A stretch of DNA of 64,000 bases from Rhodocyclales bacterium GT-UBC (GCA_003583745.1 QXPY01000002.1:124001-188000); one strand, 5' to 3'. Positions 36,166 to 45,780 are shown, counted from the stretch's first letter. A program made the numbers and translations. The notes: a model not told the origin generated them from the sequence alone.

Positions 36166-37227
36166 TCAGGCTGCTTCAACCGGCAAGCGCAGCGTGAACA
36201 CCGTGTTGCCCGGGCGACTGGAACAGTCGATCGTACCGTTATGGTGCTGGATGAAATTCTGGGCAATGGTCAGCCCCAGACCGCTCCCACCCTCGCGCCC
36301 GGAGACCAGCGGATAGAACATGCGTTCGCGGATTTCATCGGGGATACCCGGCCCGTTGTCGATCACCTTGATTTCCATCGCCAGGCGATAGCGCTTTTTG
36401 GCCAGCGTCACCTGGCGCAAGGAACGGGTCCGCAAAATGATCTCGCCCTCGCCCACCATCGCCTGGGCGGCATTGCGGGCAATATTCAACACCGCCTGGA
36501 TCAGTTGCTCGCGATCCCCCACCAGCTCGGGCAGACTGGTGTCGTAGTCGCGGAACACATCGAGCGAACCGGGAAACTCGGCGGTCAGCAGACTGCGCAC
36601 CCGCTCCAGGATTTCATGGATATTCACCGTCGTCGGCAACATCGCCCGATGCGGCGTCAACAGGCGCTGCATCAGGTCCTGCAGGCGGTCGGCCTCCTTG
36701 ATGATGACCTGGGTGTATTCCTTGAGCGACGGATTACCCAGTTCATGTTCAAGCAATTGCGCCGCACCGCGTATGCCGCCCAGCGGGTTCTTGATCTCGT
36801 GCGCCAGGTTGCGGATCAGTTCGCGATTCGCCTGCTGCTGCTGAATCAAGCGCTCTTCGCGCGAGGCCGCCAGTTGCTGCTCGATGGGTTGCAACTCGAG
36901 CAGCAGACGCACCCCGACCGCCAGATCCGGCCGCACCGGCGTTACCGTGCAGTTCATATGCAGCGGCTCGCCGTCGCTGCGCGTCAGCTTGATGTTCTGG
37001 CCGGTATAGCCCCAGTTGTTGTGCAAGCCGTTGTCGAAAGCCGACTGCAGGCTGGGCGGGCAGTTACAGACCGCCGACAGGGGCTTGCCCTCGACCGAAC
37101 GGCTACTTACCGCCAACAGGTTTTCGCCGGCTGGATTGACGTAACGGACACGCAGATCATCGTCGATCAACAATACGGCGGAGGCCAGCAGATCGAGGCC
37201 GGCAAAGGAAGCGTAATTTGAATTCAT
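36166..37227 (-). CDS. ntrB: Nitrogen regulation histidine kinase NtrB (NR-II)
   Basis: A 353-residue cytoplasmic kinase: N-terminal PAS domain (about 12-110), phospho-acceptor His143 in LAHEIKNPLGG, and ATPase boxes NIARNAAQA, VIDNGPGIP and GSGLGLTIAQN. It phosphorylates or dephosphorylates NtrC according to PII state. It forms an operon with ntrC. Unlike the enteric order, glnA is not adjacent: an efflux operon and a small gene intervene. Confidence 0.95.
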   Translation of the reverse strand: MNSNYASFAGLDLLASAVLLIDDDLRVRYVNPAGENLLAVSSRSVEGKPLSAVCNCPPSLQSAFDNGLHNNWGYTGQNIKLTRSDGEPLHMNCTVTPVRPDLAVGVRLLLELQPIEQQLAASREERLIQQQQANRELIRNLAHEIKNPLGGIRGAAQLLEHELGNPSLKEYTQVIIKEADRLQDLMQRLLTPHRAMLPTTVNIHEILERVRSLLTAEFPGSLDVFRDYDTSLPELVGDREQLIQAVLNIARNAAQAMVGEGEIILRTRSLRQVTLAKKRYRLAMEIKVIDNGPGIPDEIRERMFYPLVSGREGGSGLGLTIAQNFIQHHNGTIDCSSRPGNTVFTLRLPVEAA

Positions 37228-37280
37228 GACGCAATTGTAGCCCTTCAAATGCGACGGCCAGAACGGCAAAAATTGACTTC

Positions 37281-37310
37281 TTGCGTTACTGACCGATCGT
37301 TCATTATTAT
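37281..37310 (+). promoter_or_regulatory. Candidate promoter of the RND efflux operon with embedded palindrome
   Basis: A -35-like TTGCGT (37281-37286) and -10-like TATTAT (37305-37310) are 18 bases apart. Between them lies TGACCGATCGTTCA (37290-37303), an inverted repeat matching in 12 of 14 positions, as expected for a TetR-type operator. No tetR gene is adjacent. ATG of the adaptor gene is at 37339. Confidence 0.5.
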
Positions 37311-37338
37311 TTGGCGCTCTGCCCGAAAGCCTGCGCCA

Positions 37339-38427
37339 ATGACACCGTATCCCCTTTTCCGCCCCCTGCCGGTACTGGCTGCGTTCTCGCTGCTGGCCGG
37401 GTGCGGCAATCACGATGCCGCCCCGCCCTCCCCCAGAACCGTATTGGTTCAGAGCGTCGGCAGCGCCAGCGGCGCAGCACGGATCTACACGGGTGAAATT
37501 CGCGCCCGCCACGAAGTCGACCTTGCCTTTCGGGTCGGCGGCAAACTCATCACGCGCCTGGTCGACGCCGGCGCCGAAATCAAGGCCGGCCAGCCGCTGG
37601 CCCGGCTCGACCCGGCCGATCTCCAATCAGCCGCCGCCAGCGCTCGCGCCCAGGCACTCGCAGCCGAAAGCGACTTGGCCACGGCCCGGGCAGAACGGGA
37701 ACGCTACGCCGGACTACTGGCCAGGAAATTCGTCAGCCAGGCCGCCTTCGATGCCAAGGACAATGCCCTGAACAGCGCCCAGGCCCGCCTCGAGCAAGCC
37801 CGCTCACAACAACAGATCAGCGGCAACCAGGCCGCCTACGGCACCTTGAGCAGCGAATCGCCAGCCATCGTCACCGCCGTGCTGGCCGATGTCGGCCAGG
37901 TGGTCAGCGCCGGCCAGGCCGTCTTGCGCGTCGCCCGCCCGGACGAACTGGAAGTCGCCATCGCCGTGCCGGAAAGCCGGCTGGCCGAACTGCGCGCCGC
38001 CAAGGCCATGGCCATTCATCTCTGGGCCGCGCCCGACCTGAAGCTGCGCGGCGAGTTGCGCGAACTGTCACCGGCCGCCGATCCGCTGACCCGCACCTAC
38101 GCGGCGCGCATCCGCATTCCGTCGGCACCGCCCGAAATCAAACTGGGCATGACGGCACGGGTCGCCCTCGACGATGCCACCGACAGCACGCTGCTGGTAC
38201 CGCTCAACGCCGTGACCGACACCGGCAACGGCCCGCAGGTCTGGGTAGTGAGCGATGGCAAGGCGATGCCCCGCCCGGTCCGCATCGCCGGCTATCGCGA
38301 GGACGGCGCCAGCATCAGCAGCGGCCTGCAGGCCGGCGAGCAGATCATCATTACTGGCACCGGCAAGCTGGCGCCCGGCCAGGCCGTCCAGCCCAAGCTG
38401 GCCGCCCCGCCCAACGAGCAGCGCTGA
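37339..38427 (+). CDS. RND efflux periplasmic adaptor (membrane fusion protein)
   Basis: A 362-residue lipoprotein (lipobox LLAGC) of the HlyD/AcrA type. The barrel-sandwich halves are in HEVDLAFRVGGKLITRLVDAGAEIKAGQPLARLD and ESPAIVTAVLADVGQVVSAGQAVLRV, flanking a helical hairpin. It links the inner-membrane pump to an outer-membrane channel. The start is the ATG at 37339, which yields the lipobox. The pump gene begins 2 bases after its stop. No outer-membrane factor gene follows. Confidence 0.92.
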   Translation: MTPYPLFRPLPVLAAFSLLAGCGNHDAAPPSPRTVLVQSVGSASGAARIYTGEIRARHEVDLAFRVGGKLITRLVDAGAEIKAGQPLARLDPADLQSAAASARAQALAAESDLATARAERERYAGLLARKFVSQAAFDAKDNALNSAQARLEQARSQQQISGNQAAYGTLSSESPAIVTAVLADVGQVVSAGQAVLRVARPDELEVAIAVPESRLAELRAAKAMAIHLWAAPDLKLRGELRELSPAADPLTRTYAARIRIPSAPPEIKLGMTARVALDDATDSTLLVPLNAVTDTGNGPQVWVVSDGKAMPRPVRIAGYREDGASISSGLQAGEQIIITGTGKLAPGQAVQPKLAAPPNEQR

Positions 38428-38429
38428 CC

Positions 38430-41400
38430 GTGAGCCAGCGTTTCAACCTTTCCGACTGGACCCTGCATCACCGGACGCTGGTCGGCTACTTCCTCCTCGC
38501 CATCGCGCTGATGGGCATCTTTGCCTATGGCAAGCTGAGCCAGGCCGAGGATCCGCCCTTCACTTTCAAGCTGATGGTGATCCGCAGCATGTGGCCGGGC
38601 GCCACCGCCCGCCAGGTCGAACAGCAACTGACCGACAAGATCGAGAAGAAGCTGCAGGAGATGCCCTATATCGACCGCGTCAGCAGCTATTCGCGCGCCG
38701 GCGAATCGACCGTGCTGTTCTTCGCCAAGGACAGCACGCCGCCGGCCCAGGTGCCGGATATCTATTACCAGGTGCGCAAGAAGATTGGCGACATTCGGCA
38801 GAACCTCCCCACCGGCGTTCAAGGACCCTTTTTCAACGACGAATACGGCGATGTTTTCGGCAATGTTTACGCGCTTACCGCCGACGGCCTGGATTACCCG
38901 CAACTCAAGGACATCGGCGAGCGCCTCCGCGACGAACTGCTGCGCGTACCGAACGTCGGCAAGGTGGAAATCTTCGGCATCCAGGACGAAAAGATCTACG
39001 TCGAGCTCTCCAACGCCAAGCTGGCGACGCTGGGCATCGACCAGGCCACCATCGTCCAGGCACTGAGCCAGCAGAACGCCGTAGCCGGCGCCGGCTTCTT
39101 CGAAACCGACAAGGAACGCATCCAGATTCGCCCGGGCGGTGCCTTCGATACCGTCCAGGCCGTGGCTGACACCCTGATCCGGGCCGGCAACCGCAGCTTC
39201 CGGCTGGGCGACATCGCCAGCGTCAAGCGAGGCACCATCGATCCGCCGGCCACCCAGGTCCGCTTCGGCGGCCGGCGCGCCCTGGCCATCGGCGTCGCCA
39301 TGGCCAAGGGCGGCGACATCATCGTCCTCGGCAAGGAACTCGACGCGCGCATCGCCAAGCTCAATGCCAGCTTGCCGCTCGGCGTCGAGATCGGCACGGC
39401 GGCCAGCGCCCCGGACGCCGTCAAGCGCTCGGTGCAGGCCTTCGTCCAGTCGCTGGCCGAAGCAGTGATCGTCGTCCTGGCGGTGACCTTCATCAGCCTC
39501 GGCATCCGCACCGGCATGGTGGTGGCGATCTCGATTCCGCTGGTGCTGGCCGCCACCTTCCTGGCGATGAATTTCTTCAACGTCGGCCTACACAAGGTCT
39601 CGCTCGGTGCGCTGGTGCTCGCCCTCGGCCTGCTGGTGGACGATGCGATCATCGCCGTCGAGATGATGTGGGTGAAGATGGAGCAAGGCTGGGAGCGCAC
39701 CCGCGCCGCTTCGTTTGCCTACACCAGCACGGCTGGCCCGATGCTCTCCGGCACGCTGGTCACGGTGGCCGGCTTCATTCCGATTGCGCTGGCCAAATCG
39801 TCGACCGGCGAATACGCCTTCGCCTTCTTCCAGATCAATGCCGTCGCCCTGCTCATTTCCTGGCTGGCCGCCGTGGTCGCTATTCCCTGGCTCGGCTACA
39901 AACTGCTGCCCAACCCGCATGCCGTGGCGACGCCAGGCATCCTGGCGCAGCGCCTGCCCCGGCTGGCTCGCCTGTTCGAGCGACTCGGCCTGAACGGCCC
40001 CGGCCACGCCGACGATCACGATGTTTATGGCACCACTTTCTATGTCCGTTTCCGGCAACTGGTCGGCTGGTGCGTCGATCGCCGCTGGCTGGTGATCGGC
40101 ATCACCATCGGTCTGTTTGCGCTGTCGATTTTCGGCATGAGCCAGGTCCAGAAGCAGTTTTTCCCCAATTCGACCCGTCTCGAACTCAACGTCGAGCTGC
40201 GCCTGCCCGAAGGTGCCTCGATCAACGCCAGCGATGCCGAAGCCAAACGACTGGAGAACTGGCTGGCTGAGGACAAAGCCAAATTCGACCAGTTCGAGCA
40301 CTACATCACCTATGTCGGCTCCGGTTCGCCGCGCTATTACCTCGGGCTCGACCAGCAACTGCCGGCCAGCAACGTCAGCCAGTTCGTCATCGTGACACGA
40401 AGCGTCGAAGCACGCGAAGCCTTGCGCCAGCGCCTGATCGACCTGTTCGAGACGGACGGCTTCAACGCCCGGGCCAATATCAGCCGCATCGAAAACGGCC
40501 CGCCGGTCGGTTACCCGGTGCAGTACCGGGTTTCCGGCGAGAACATCGCGACCCTACGCCGGGTCGCCAGCCAGATCGCCGACCTGATGCGCCAGGACAG
40601 CGAGCTGTCGAACATCAATTTCGACTGGAGCGAGCTTTCGAAGGCCATCGAGATCGAAATCGACCAGGACAAGGCGCGCCTGCTCGGCGTTTCCAGCCAG
40701 GATCTGGCGGCCTTGCTCAACATGTCGCTGAACGGCTATACGCTGACCAGCTATCGCGAAGGCGAAAAGACCATCGACGTCGTGCTGCGCGGCGACCGCG
40801 AGGAGCGCACCCACCTCAGCTCGCTATCCGACCTGTCGATCCCGACCCGCAGCGGCAAGAGCGTGCCGCTCAGCCAGCTCGGGCAGATCAAATACAGTTT
40901 CGAGCCGGGCCTGCTGTGGCGGCGCGACCGCCTGCCGACCATCACGGTACGCGGCAACCTCTACAGTAAGACCCAGCCGGCTACCATCGTAGACCGCCTG
41001 GCACCGGGCATTACCAGCATCCGCAACGCGCTGCCGGAAGGCTACAGCATCGTCACCGGCGGTTCGGTCGAGGAGTCGGCGAAAGGCTCGAGTTCGGTGA
41101 TGGCCGGCATTCCCCTGTTCCTGCTGGCGGTGGTGACCATCCTGATGATCCAGTTGCAGAGCGTCTCGCGAGTCGTCATGGTGCTGCTCACCGCGCCGCT
41201 CGGCATCATCGGCATCGCGCTGTTCCTGCTCATTTTCCGCCAGCCCTTCGGCTTCATGGCGCTGCTCGGCACCATCGCCCTGTTCGGGATGATCATGCGC
41301 AACTCGGTAATCCTGGTCGACCAGATCGAACAGGACCTCGCCGCCGGCAAGGCCCGCCATGAGGCGATCGTCGAATCCACCGTGCGGCGCTTCCGCCCCA

Positions 41401-41570
41401 TCGTCCTGACCGCCGCCGCCGCGGTGCTGGCGATGATCCCGTTGTCGCGCAACGACTTCTTCGGACCGATGGCAGTCGCCATCATGGGCGGCCTGATCGT
41501 AGCCACCGCGCTCACCCTGCTCTTCCTGCCGGCGCTCTACGCCGCCTGGTACAAGGTCAAGCGCACCTAG
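38430..41570 (+). CDS. RND efflux pump permease
   Basis: A 1046-residue AcrB/MexF-like transporter with 12 membrane helices and two large periplasmic loops. The proton-relay aspartates are in GLLVDDAIIAVE in helix 4. The N-terminus SQAEDPPFTFKLMVIR and the second-half NSVILVDQI are typical of the group next to AcrA-like lipoproteins that export drugs or solvents. GTG start, 2 bases after the adaptor stop. Substrate unknown. Confidence 0.94.
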   Translation: MSQRFNLSDWTLHHRTLVGYFLLAIALMGIFAYGKLSQAEDPPFTFKLMVIRSMWPGATARQVEQQLTDKIEKKLQEMPYIDRVSSYSRAGESTVLFFAKDSTPPAQVPDIYYQVRKKIGDIRQNLPTGVQGPFFNDEYGDVFGNVYALTADGLDYPQLKDIGERLRDELLRVPNVGKVEIFGIQDEKIYVELSNAKLATLGIDQATIVQALSQQNAVAGAGFFETDKERIQIRPGGAFDTVQAVADTLIRAGNRSFRLGDIASVKRGTIDPPATQVRFGGRRALAIGVAMAKGGDIIVLGKELDARIAKLNASLPLGVEIGTAASAPDAVKRSVQAFVQSLAEAVIVVLAVTFISLGIRTGMVVAISIPLVLAATFLAMNFFNVGLHKVSLGALVLALGLLVDDAIIAVEMMWVKMEQGWERTRAASFAYTSTAGPMLSGTLVTVAGFIPIALAKSSTGEYAFAFFQINAVALLISWLAAVVAIPWLGYKLLPNPHAVATPGILAQRLPRLARLFERLGLNGPGHADDHDVYGTTFYVRFRQLVGWCVDRRWLVIGITIGLFALSIFGMSQVQKQFFPNSTRLELNVELRLPEGASINASDAEAKRLENWLAEDKAKFDQFEHYITYVGSGSPRYYLGLDQQLPASNVSQFVIVTRSVEAREALRQRLIDLFETDGFNARANISRIENGPPVGYPVQYRVSGENIATLRRVASQIADLMRQDSELSNINFDWSELSKAIEIEIDQDKARLLGVSSQDLAALLNMSLNGYTLTSYREGEKTIDVVLRGDREERTHLSSLSDLSIPTRSGKSVPLSQLGQIKYSFEPGLLWRRDRLPTITVRGNLYSKTQPATIVDRLAPGITSIRNALPEGYSIVTGGSVEESAKGSSSVMAGIPLFLLAVVTILMIQLQSVSRVVMVLLTAPLGIIGIALFLLIFRQPFGFMALLGTIALFGMIMRNSVILVDQIEQDLAAGKARHEAIVESTVRRFRPIVLTAAAAVLAMIPLSRNDFFGPMAVAIMGGLIVATALTLLFLPALYAAWYKVKRT

Positions 41571-41590
41571 GCGAGAGGATTCGGCCTGGC

Positions 41591-41622
41591 AAAGAAAAGG
41601 GCGCCAGCAGCGCCCTTTCTTT
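41591..41622 (+). terminator. Terminator after the RND efflux operon
   Basis: GC-rich hairpin GGGCGC-CAGCA-GCGCCC extended by A-tract/T-tract pairing (AAAGAAAA against TTTCTTT, one bulge), 20 bases after the pump stop. Confidence 0.9.
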
Positions 41623-41649
41623 AATCCCTTATAGCGCATCCATTCAACG

Positions 41650-42123
41650 CTACTTGAGGTTGGACAACTCCTTCTGGATTGCCTGGATATTCCGCTCATG
41701 CTGCCCAACCCGCTCCCGGGCTGCCTGAACGGCTTCCTGGCGCCCATCGTTTGCCGTCCGCAGGCTTTCCTGCTGAGCCAAATCCTTGCGTGCCTGTTCC
41801 AGACTGCGCTGCTCATTCGCCAACTCCTGCTCGAGGATATGACGGCGATCGCCATCCCGTGCCTTCTGGGTATCCTCACCCACCCTGGGGAATCCGCTCG
41901 GTGTCGGATTCGCCGCGGCACCGGCAGAGGCCGGGCGAGCCTTCGGCGGCGTAGCGGATGGCTCTGGACCACTGACGATCGCCTTGCAGTTCTTGTCGAC
42001 GCGCGCATTCGAAATCAATGTACCGCCGTTGGCATCGGTACATTTGTAAATGGTCTGAGCCGTTGCCGGCAGTGCTGCAGAAACAAGCAAGGTCACTAGC
42101 AAACTACGTGTCATCGTCATCAT
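41650..42123 (-). CDS. Secreted DUF4124-domain protein with coiled coil
   Basis: A 157-residue protein: signal peptide ending around ATA, then the DUF4124 segment IYKCTDANGGTLISN with NCKAIVSG, a Pro/Ala linker, and a charged coiled coil (about 95-155). Function unknown. DUF4124 genes frequently sit near glnA/ntrBC in betaproteobacteria, as here. Of three close ATGs the first is used. Confidence 0.85.
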   Translation of the reverse strand: MMTMTRSLLVTLLVSAALPATAQTIYKCTDANGGTLISNARVDKNCKAIVSGPEPSATPPKARPASAGAAANPTPSGFPRVGEDTQKARDGDRRHILEQELANEQRSLEQARKDLAQQESLRTANDGRQEAVQAARERVGQHERNIQAIQKELSNLK

Positions 42124-42177
42124 TCCAGAAGGAACCGCAAGTGTAGCGGAGCAATCCCCATCCTTTAACCCGGTAAA

Positions 42178-42205
42178 CTAAAAAAGGGCGGGAAAACCCG
42201 CCCTT
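42178..42205 (-). terminator. Terminator after glnA
   Basis: A 9-bp stem AAGGGCGGG/CCCGCCCTT with a 4-base loop, followed on the minus strand by TTTTTT; 22 bases past the glnA stop. Confidence 0.92.
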
Positions 42206-42226
42206 CTTGCATACCGACTCGCTGGT

Positions 42227-43642
42227 TTAGCAGGAGTAGTACAGGTCGAATTCCACCGGGTGGGTGGTCATGCGGACCTTGTTCACTTCTTCCATCTTCA
42301 GGGCGATGTAAGCATCGATCCAGTCGTTGGAGAAGACACCGCCCTTGGTCAGGAACTCGCGATCCTTGTCCAGGTTGGCCAGCGCTTCTTCGAGGGAGGC
42401 GCAGACGGTCGGGATCTGTGCGTCTTCTTCCGGCGGCAGATCGTACAGGTTCTTGGAAGCCGGATCGCCCGGGTGAATCTTGTTCTGGATACCGTCCAGA
42501 CCGGCCATCAGCAGCGCGGCGAAACACAGGTACGGATTGGCGATCGGATCCGGGAAGCGGGTCTCGATACGACGCGCCTTGGTCGAGGCAACGAACGGGA
42601 TACGGATCGAGGCAGAACGGTTCTTGGCCGAGTAAGCCAGCTTGACCGGAGCTTCGTAGTGCGGGACCAGACGCTTGTAGGAGTTGGTACCCGGATTGGT
42701 GATGGCGTTCAGTGCCTTGGCGTGCTTGATGATGCCGCCGATGTAGAAGAGGGCGGTTTCAGACAGGCCAGCATAGCCGTCACCGGCGAACAGGTTCTTG
42801 CCATCCTTCCAGATGGACTGGTGAACGTGCATGCCCGAACCGTTGTCGCCAACGATCGGCTTCGGCATGAAGGTGGCGGTCTTGCCGTACTGATGGGCAA
42901 CGTTGTGCACAACGTACTTCAGGATCTGGGTCCAGTCGGCGCGCTTGACCAGGGTCGAGAACACGGTACCGATTTCGCACTGACCGGCATTGGCCACTTC
43001 GTGGTGGTGAACTTCAACCGGCACGCCCAGGGCTTCGAGAGCCAGAACCATGGCGGAACGAATGTCGTGCAGGCTGTCGACCGGCGGAACCGGGAAGTAG
43101 CCGCCCTTGACGCCCGGACGGTGGCCGGTAGCGCCGTTGCCTTCGTTCTTTTCACCGGAATTCCAGGCTGCCTCGGCAGAATGGATCTTCAGGTTGCAGC
43201 CGGACATGTCGACATTCCATTCGACGCCGTCGAAGATGAAGAATTCCGGTTCCGGACCGAAGTAGGCGGTGTCGCCGATGCCGGAGGACTTCAGGTAGGC
43301 TTCAGCGCGCTTGGCGATGGAGCGCGGGTCGCGGTCGTAACCACGGCCATCGGCCGGATCGACGACGTCACAGGACAGAACGACGGTGGTTTCGTCAAAG
43401 AACGGATCGATGTAGGCGGTGTCCGGATCCGGCATCAGCAGCATGTCGGAAGCCTGGATACCCTTCCAGCCAGCGATGGAGGAGCCGTCGAAAGCATGGC
43501 CGCTTTCAAACTTGTCTTCGTCAAAAGCGGAGACCGGCACGGTGACGTGCTGTTCCTTGCCACGGGTATCGGTGAAACGAAAATCGACGAACTTGGCGTC
43601 GTTTTCCTTGACCATCTTAATCACGTCTTGCGGGGTTGCCAT
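42227..43642 (-). CDS. glnA: Glutamine synthetase type I
   Basis: A 471-residue enzyme that makes glutamine from glutamate, ammonia and ATP as a dodecamer. Signatures: [21 protein letters not shown] (metal/ammonia site), [18 protein letters not shown] (ATP-binding), NRSASIRIP, and the adenylylation Tyr400 in [10 protein letters not shown], so GlnE control is expected. Transcription is probably sigma-54/NtrC dependent: a promoter (43718-43734) and two NtrC sites lie upstream. A terminator follows. Confidence 0.97.
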   Translation of the reverse strand: MATPQDVIKMVKENDAKFVDFRFTDTRGKEQHVTVPVSAFDEDKFESGHAFDGSSIAGWKGIQASDMLLMPDPDTAYIDPFFDETTVVLSCDVVDPADGRGYDRDPRSIAKRAEAYLKSSGIGDTAYFGPEPEFFIFDGVEWNVDMSGCNLKIHSAEAAWNSGEKNEGNGATGHRPGVKGGYFPVPPVDSLHDIRSAMVLALEALGVPVEVHHHEVANAGQCEIGTVFSTLVKRADWTQILKYVVHNVAHQYGKTATFMPKPIVGDNGSGMHVHQSIWKDGKNLFAGDGYAGLSETALFYIGGIIKHAKALNAITNPGTNSYKRLVPHYEAPVKLAYSAKNRSASIRIPFVASTKARRIETRFPDPIANPYLCFAALLMAGLDGIQNKIHPGDPASKNLYDLPPEEDAQIPTVCASLEEALANLDKDREFLTKGGVFSNDWIDAYIALKMEEVNKVRMTTHPVEFDLYYSC

Positions 43643-43717
43643 AAGCGTCAGTCTCCTAGCTAAACAAGATGCCGGTCTGCCCGGCAACATTCAAAAAAAA
43701 ACCTAACCCGAGGCAAA

Positions 43718-43734
43718 TAGCAGAAAACATGCCA
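43718..43734 (-). promoter_or_regulatory. Sigma-54 promoter of glnA
   Basis: TGGCATGTTTTCTGCTA on the minus strand, with GG and GC 10 bases apart; it departs from TGGCAC-N5-TTGCW at two positions. Predicted start near 43708, giving a 66-base leader before the glnA ATG at 43642. Confidence 0.8.
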
Positions 43735-43798
43735 AATGCCGAAAAGTAAGCTTTGTATTTTGCCACAATGAGATGCCGGGAATAAGCAAAGATTTGAA

Positions 43799-43813
43799 GC
43801 ACCGCGATTGTGC
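43799..43813. promoter_or_regulatory. NtrC-binding site 1 upstream of glnA
   Basis: GCAC-CGCGATT-GTGC, the exact GCAC-N7-GTGC core of the NtrC consensus. Centred about 98 bases before the predicted glnA start. Confidence 0.8.
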
Positions 43814-43829
43814 ATTCATGCATTTAAAC

Positions 43830-43844
43830 GCACCAATATAGTGC
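43830..43844. promoter_or_regulatory. NtrC-binding site 2 upstream of glnA
   Basis: GCAC-CAATATA-GTGC, again the exact core, with a flanking C/G pair. Its centre is 31 bases (three helical turns) from site 1, about -129, so dimers would bind on the same DNA face. Confidence 0.8.
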
Positions 43845-43948
43845 GCTTGTCGAGGTACACGATGCATCAAGTGCTCACACCGGAAATTCGCCGACACAAA
43901 AACTTCACCCTTTATACTGTCACCTCTACATTTCAGCCGCACTGGATC

Positions 43949-44401
43949 ATGGACAAACTATCCGACATCCTCGCCCGCGCAGCCCAACGGAGCCAAGCAG
44001 CCGCCCGTTCGTACGAGGGCGAGGTCACGCCGCAGGAAGCCTTTGAAATACTCAAGCTCACCCCCGGCGCAAAACTCGTGGACGTGCGCACGCGCGCGGA
44101 GTGGGACTGGGTAGGCCGAGTCCCCGACTCCATCGAAATCGAATGGAACCAGTATCCCGGAAACATCCGCAACCCTCAGTTTCTGTCCGAACTTAAAGCG
44201 CGACTCGAACCGGGCGCCTTGATCCTGTTTCTGTGTCGCAGCGGAGTCCGTTCGGTTGCCGCCGCCAGTGCCGCCACGGAAGCTGGCTTTGCGCACTGCT
44301 ACAACATCCTGGAAGGCTTCGAAGGCGACAAGGATGGCGACAGCCATCGCAACAACATCGGCGGCTGGCGCAAAGCAGGCCTGCCCTGGACCCAGGGCTG
44401 A
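43949..44401 (+). CDS. Rhodanese-like sulfurtransferase
   Basis: A 150-residue single rhodanese domain. LVDVRTRAEWDWVGRVP holds the typical CH2A motif, and the active-site loop is CRSGVRS with Cys96 as the persulfide carrier. The end HRNNIGGWRKAGLPW is common to the family. It is divergent from glnA and could be affected by the NtrC sites; TATACT at 43915-43920 is a possible -10. Sulfur acceptor unknown. Confidence 0.9.
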   Translation: MDKLSDILARAAQRSQAAARSYEGEVTPQEAFEILKLTPGAKLVDVRTRAEWDWVGRVPDSIEIEWNQYPGNIRNPQFLSELKARLEPGALILFLCRSGVRSVAAASAATEAGFAHCYNILEGFEGDKDGDSHRNNIGGWRKAGLPWTQG

Positions 44402-44547
44402 CCGAACAGCCGGGTTGGTACAACAGCCCTGCAAGCGCACGATAGCAACCCGGGTCAAGCTGCGATGATAGAATCCCGCGTCCAATCCAGCCTCTCCTTT
44501 GGCTTGGCTTATGCGTCAAACAGCCAGCCCTTTCCCTGAAGAAGCCA

Positions 44548-45648
44548 ATGCAAGCCGTCCAGCCCCTCGTCTTCGCCCCGTACAATAGCCTGTCCGATGA
44601 AGTCTGCCAGGAGCGCATCCGCGCTGCCCGCGCCAAACTCGGCAAGAAAGCGGTCATTCTTGGCCACCACTACCAACGTGCTGATGTTTACCAGCATGCC
44701 GACCTCACCGGCGACTCCTTGAAGCTATCTCGCCTCGCCTCGCAAACTGATTCCGAATACGTCATTTTCTGCGGCGTGCACTTCATGGCCGAAGTCGCAG
44801 ACATCATGACCGCACCACACCAGATCGCCATCCTGCCCGACCTGGCAGCCGGCTGCTCCATGGCCGACATGGCCAACCTGGCCAAGGTCGAACGCTGCTG
44901 GCGCGAATTGTCCGAAATCCTCGATGTCGAAGCAGAGGTTACGCCCGTCACCTACATCAATTCGGCAGCTGATCTGAAAGCCTTCTGCGGCGCGCACGGC
45001 GGCATCGTCTGCACTTCATCCAATGCCGGCACCATCGCCAAGTGGGCGTTCGAACGTCGCCCCAAGGTACTGTTCTTCCCCGATCAGCACCTGGGGCGCT
45101 GGACCGGTCACCAGATGGGTTTCCCAATGGACGAGATGGTGGTCTGGGACCCCGATCTTGAACTGGGTGGCCTGACGCCAGCCCAAATCAAGCAGGCGAA
45201 GATCCTGCTCTGGAAGGGCCACTGTTCAGTGCACCAGATGTTCCAGAAAGCCCACATTGACGCCTTCCGGGCCAAGCACCCCGACGGCTTGGTCATCGCC
45301 CACCCCGAATGCAACTTCGATGTCTGCGCCGCCTCCGACTACGTCGGCTCGACCGAACATATCGTCAAGACCATCAAGGAAGCGCCGGAAGGCACGCGTT
45401 GGCTGGTCGGCACCGAACTCAATCTGGTCGAGCGCCTGGCCAAGGAGGTCCTGCCGCAAAACAAGATCGTGCAGTTCATGGCCACCACCATCTGCATGTG
45501 CTCGACGATGCAACGCATCGACCCGCAACACCTGGCCTGGACACTGGAAAACCTGGCCGAGGGAAAGATCGTCAATCAGATCAAGGTAGCGGAGCACGAA
45601 GCCAAGCAGGCCAGACTCGCACTGGACAGGATGCTGTCCATTTCCTGA
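44548..45648 (+). CDS. nadA: Quinolinate synthase
   Basis: A 366-residue 4Fe-4S enzyme that condenses iminoaspartate with dihydroxyacetone phosphate in NAD synthesis. The family elements are VILGHHYQRADVYQHAD, the cluster cysteines in ILPDLAAGCSMAD, HPECNFDVC and TTICMCSTM, and the substrate loop CTSSNAGTI. Followed by a strong terminator. nadB and nadC are not in the window. Confidence 0.96.
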   Translation: MQAVQPLVFAPYNSLSDEVCQERIRAARAKLGKKAVILGHHYQRADVYQHADLTGDSLKLSRLASQTDSEYVIFCGVHFMAEVADIMTAPHQIAILPDLAAGCSMADMANLAKVERCWRELSEILDVEAEVTPVTYINSAADLKAFCGAHGGIVCTSSNAGTIAKWAFERRPKVLFFPDQHLGRWTGHQMGFPMDEMVVWDPDLELGGLTPAQIKQAKILLWKGHCSVHQMFQKAHIDAFRAKHPDGLVIAHPECNFDVCAASDYVGSTEHIVKTIKEAPEGTRWLVGTELNLVERLAKEVLPQNKIVQFMATTICMCSTMQRIDPQHLAWTLENLAEGKIVNQIKVAEHEAKQARLALDRMLSIS

Positions 45649-45671
45649 AGCGACGCCAGACGCCTACCCTG

Positions 45672-45702
45672 AAAAACGAGCGGCAACCCCGCTCGTTTTT
45701 TT
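45672..45702 (+). terminator. Terminator after nadA
   Basis: A 12-bp stem AAAAACGAGCGG with its complement, 5-base loop, and a run of seven T. Confidence 0.93.
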
Positions 45703-45724
45703 GCGCCATAGGACCCGCTTGCAT

Positions 45725-45754
45725 AAAAAACGGGCCCGCCACCTGGCGAGCCCG
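45725..45754 (-). terminator. Terminator after the electron-transfer operon
   Basis: Stem CGGGCTCGCC/GGCGGGCCCG with one wobble pair and a 4-base loop, followed on the minus strand by TTTTTT. It lies 27 bases beyond the b-type cytochrome gene. Confidence 0.88.
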
Positions 45755-45780
45755 AAGTCGTTGCGAGAGGAAAGCTTGCT

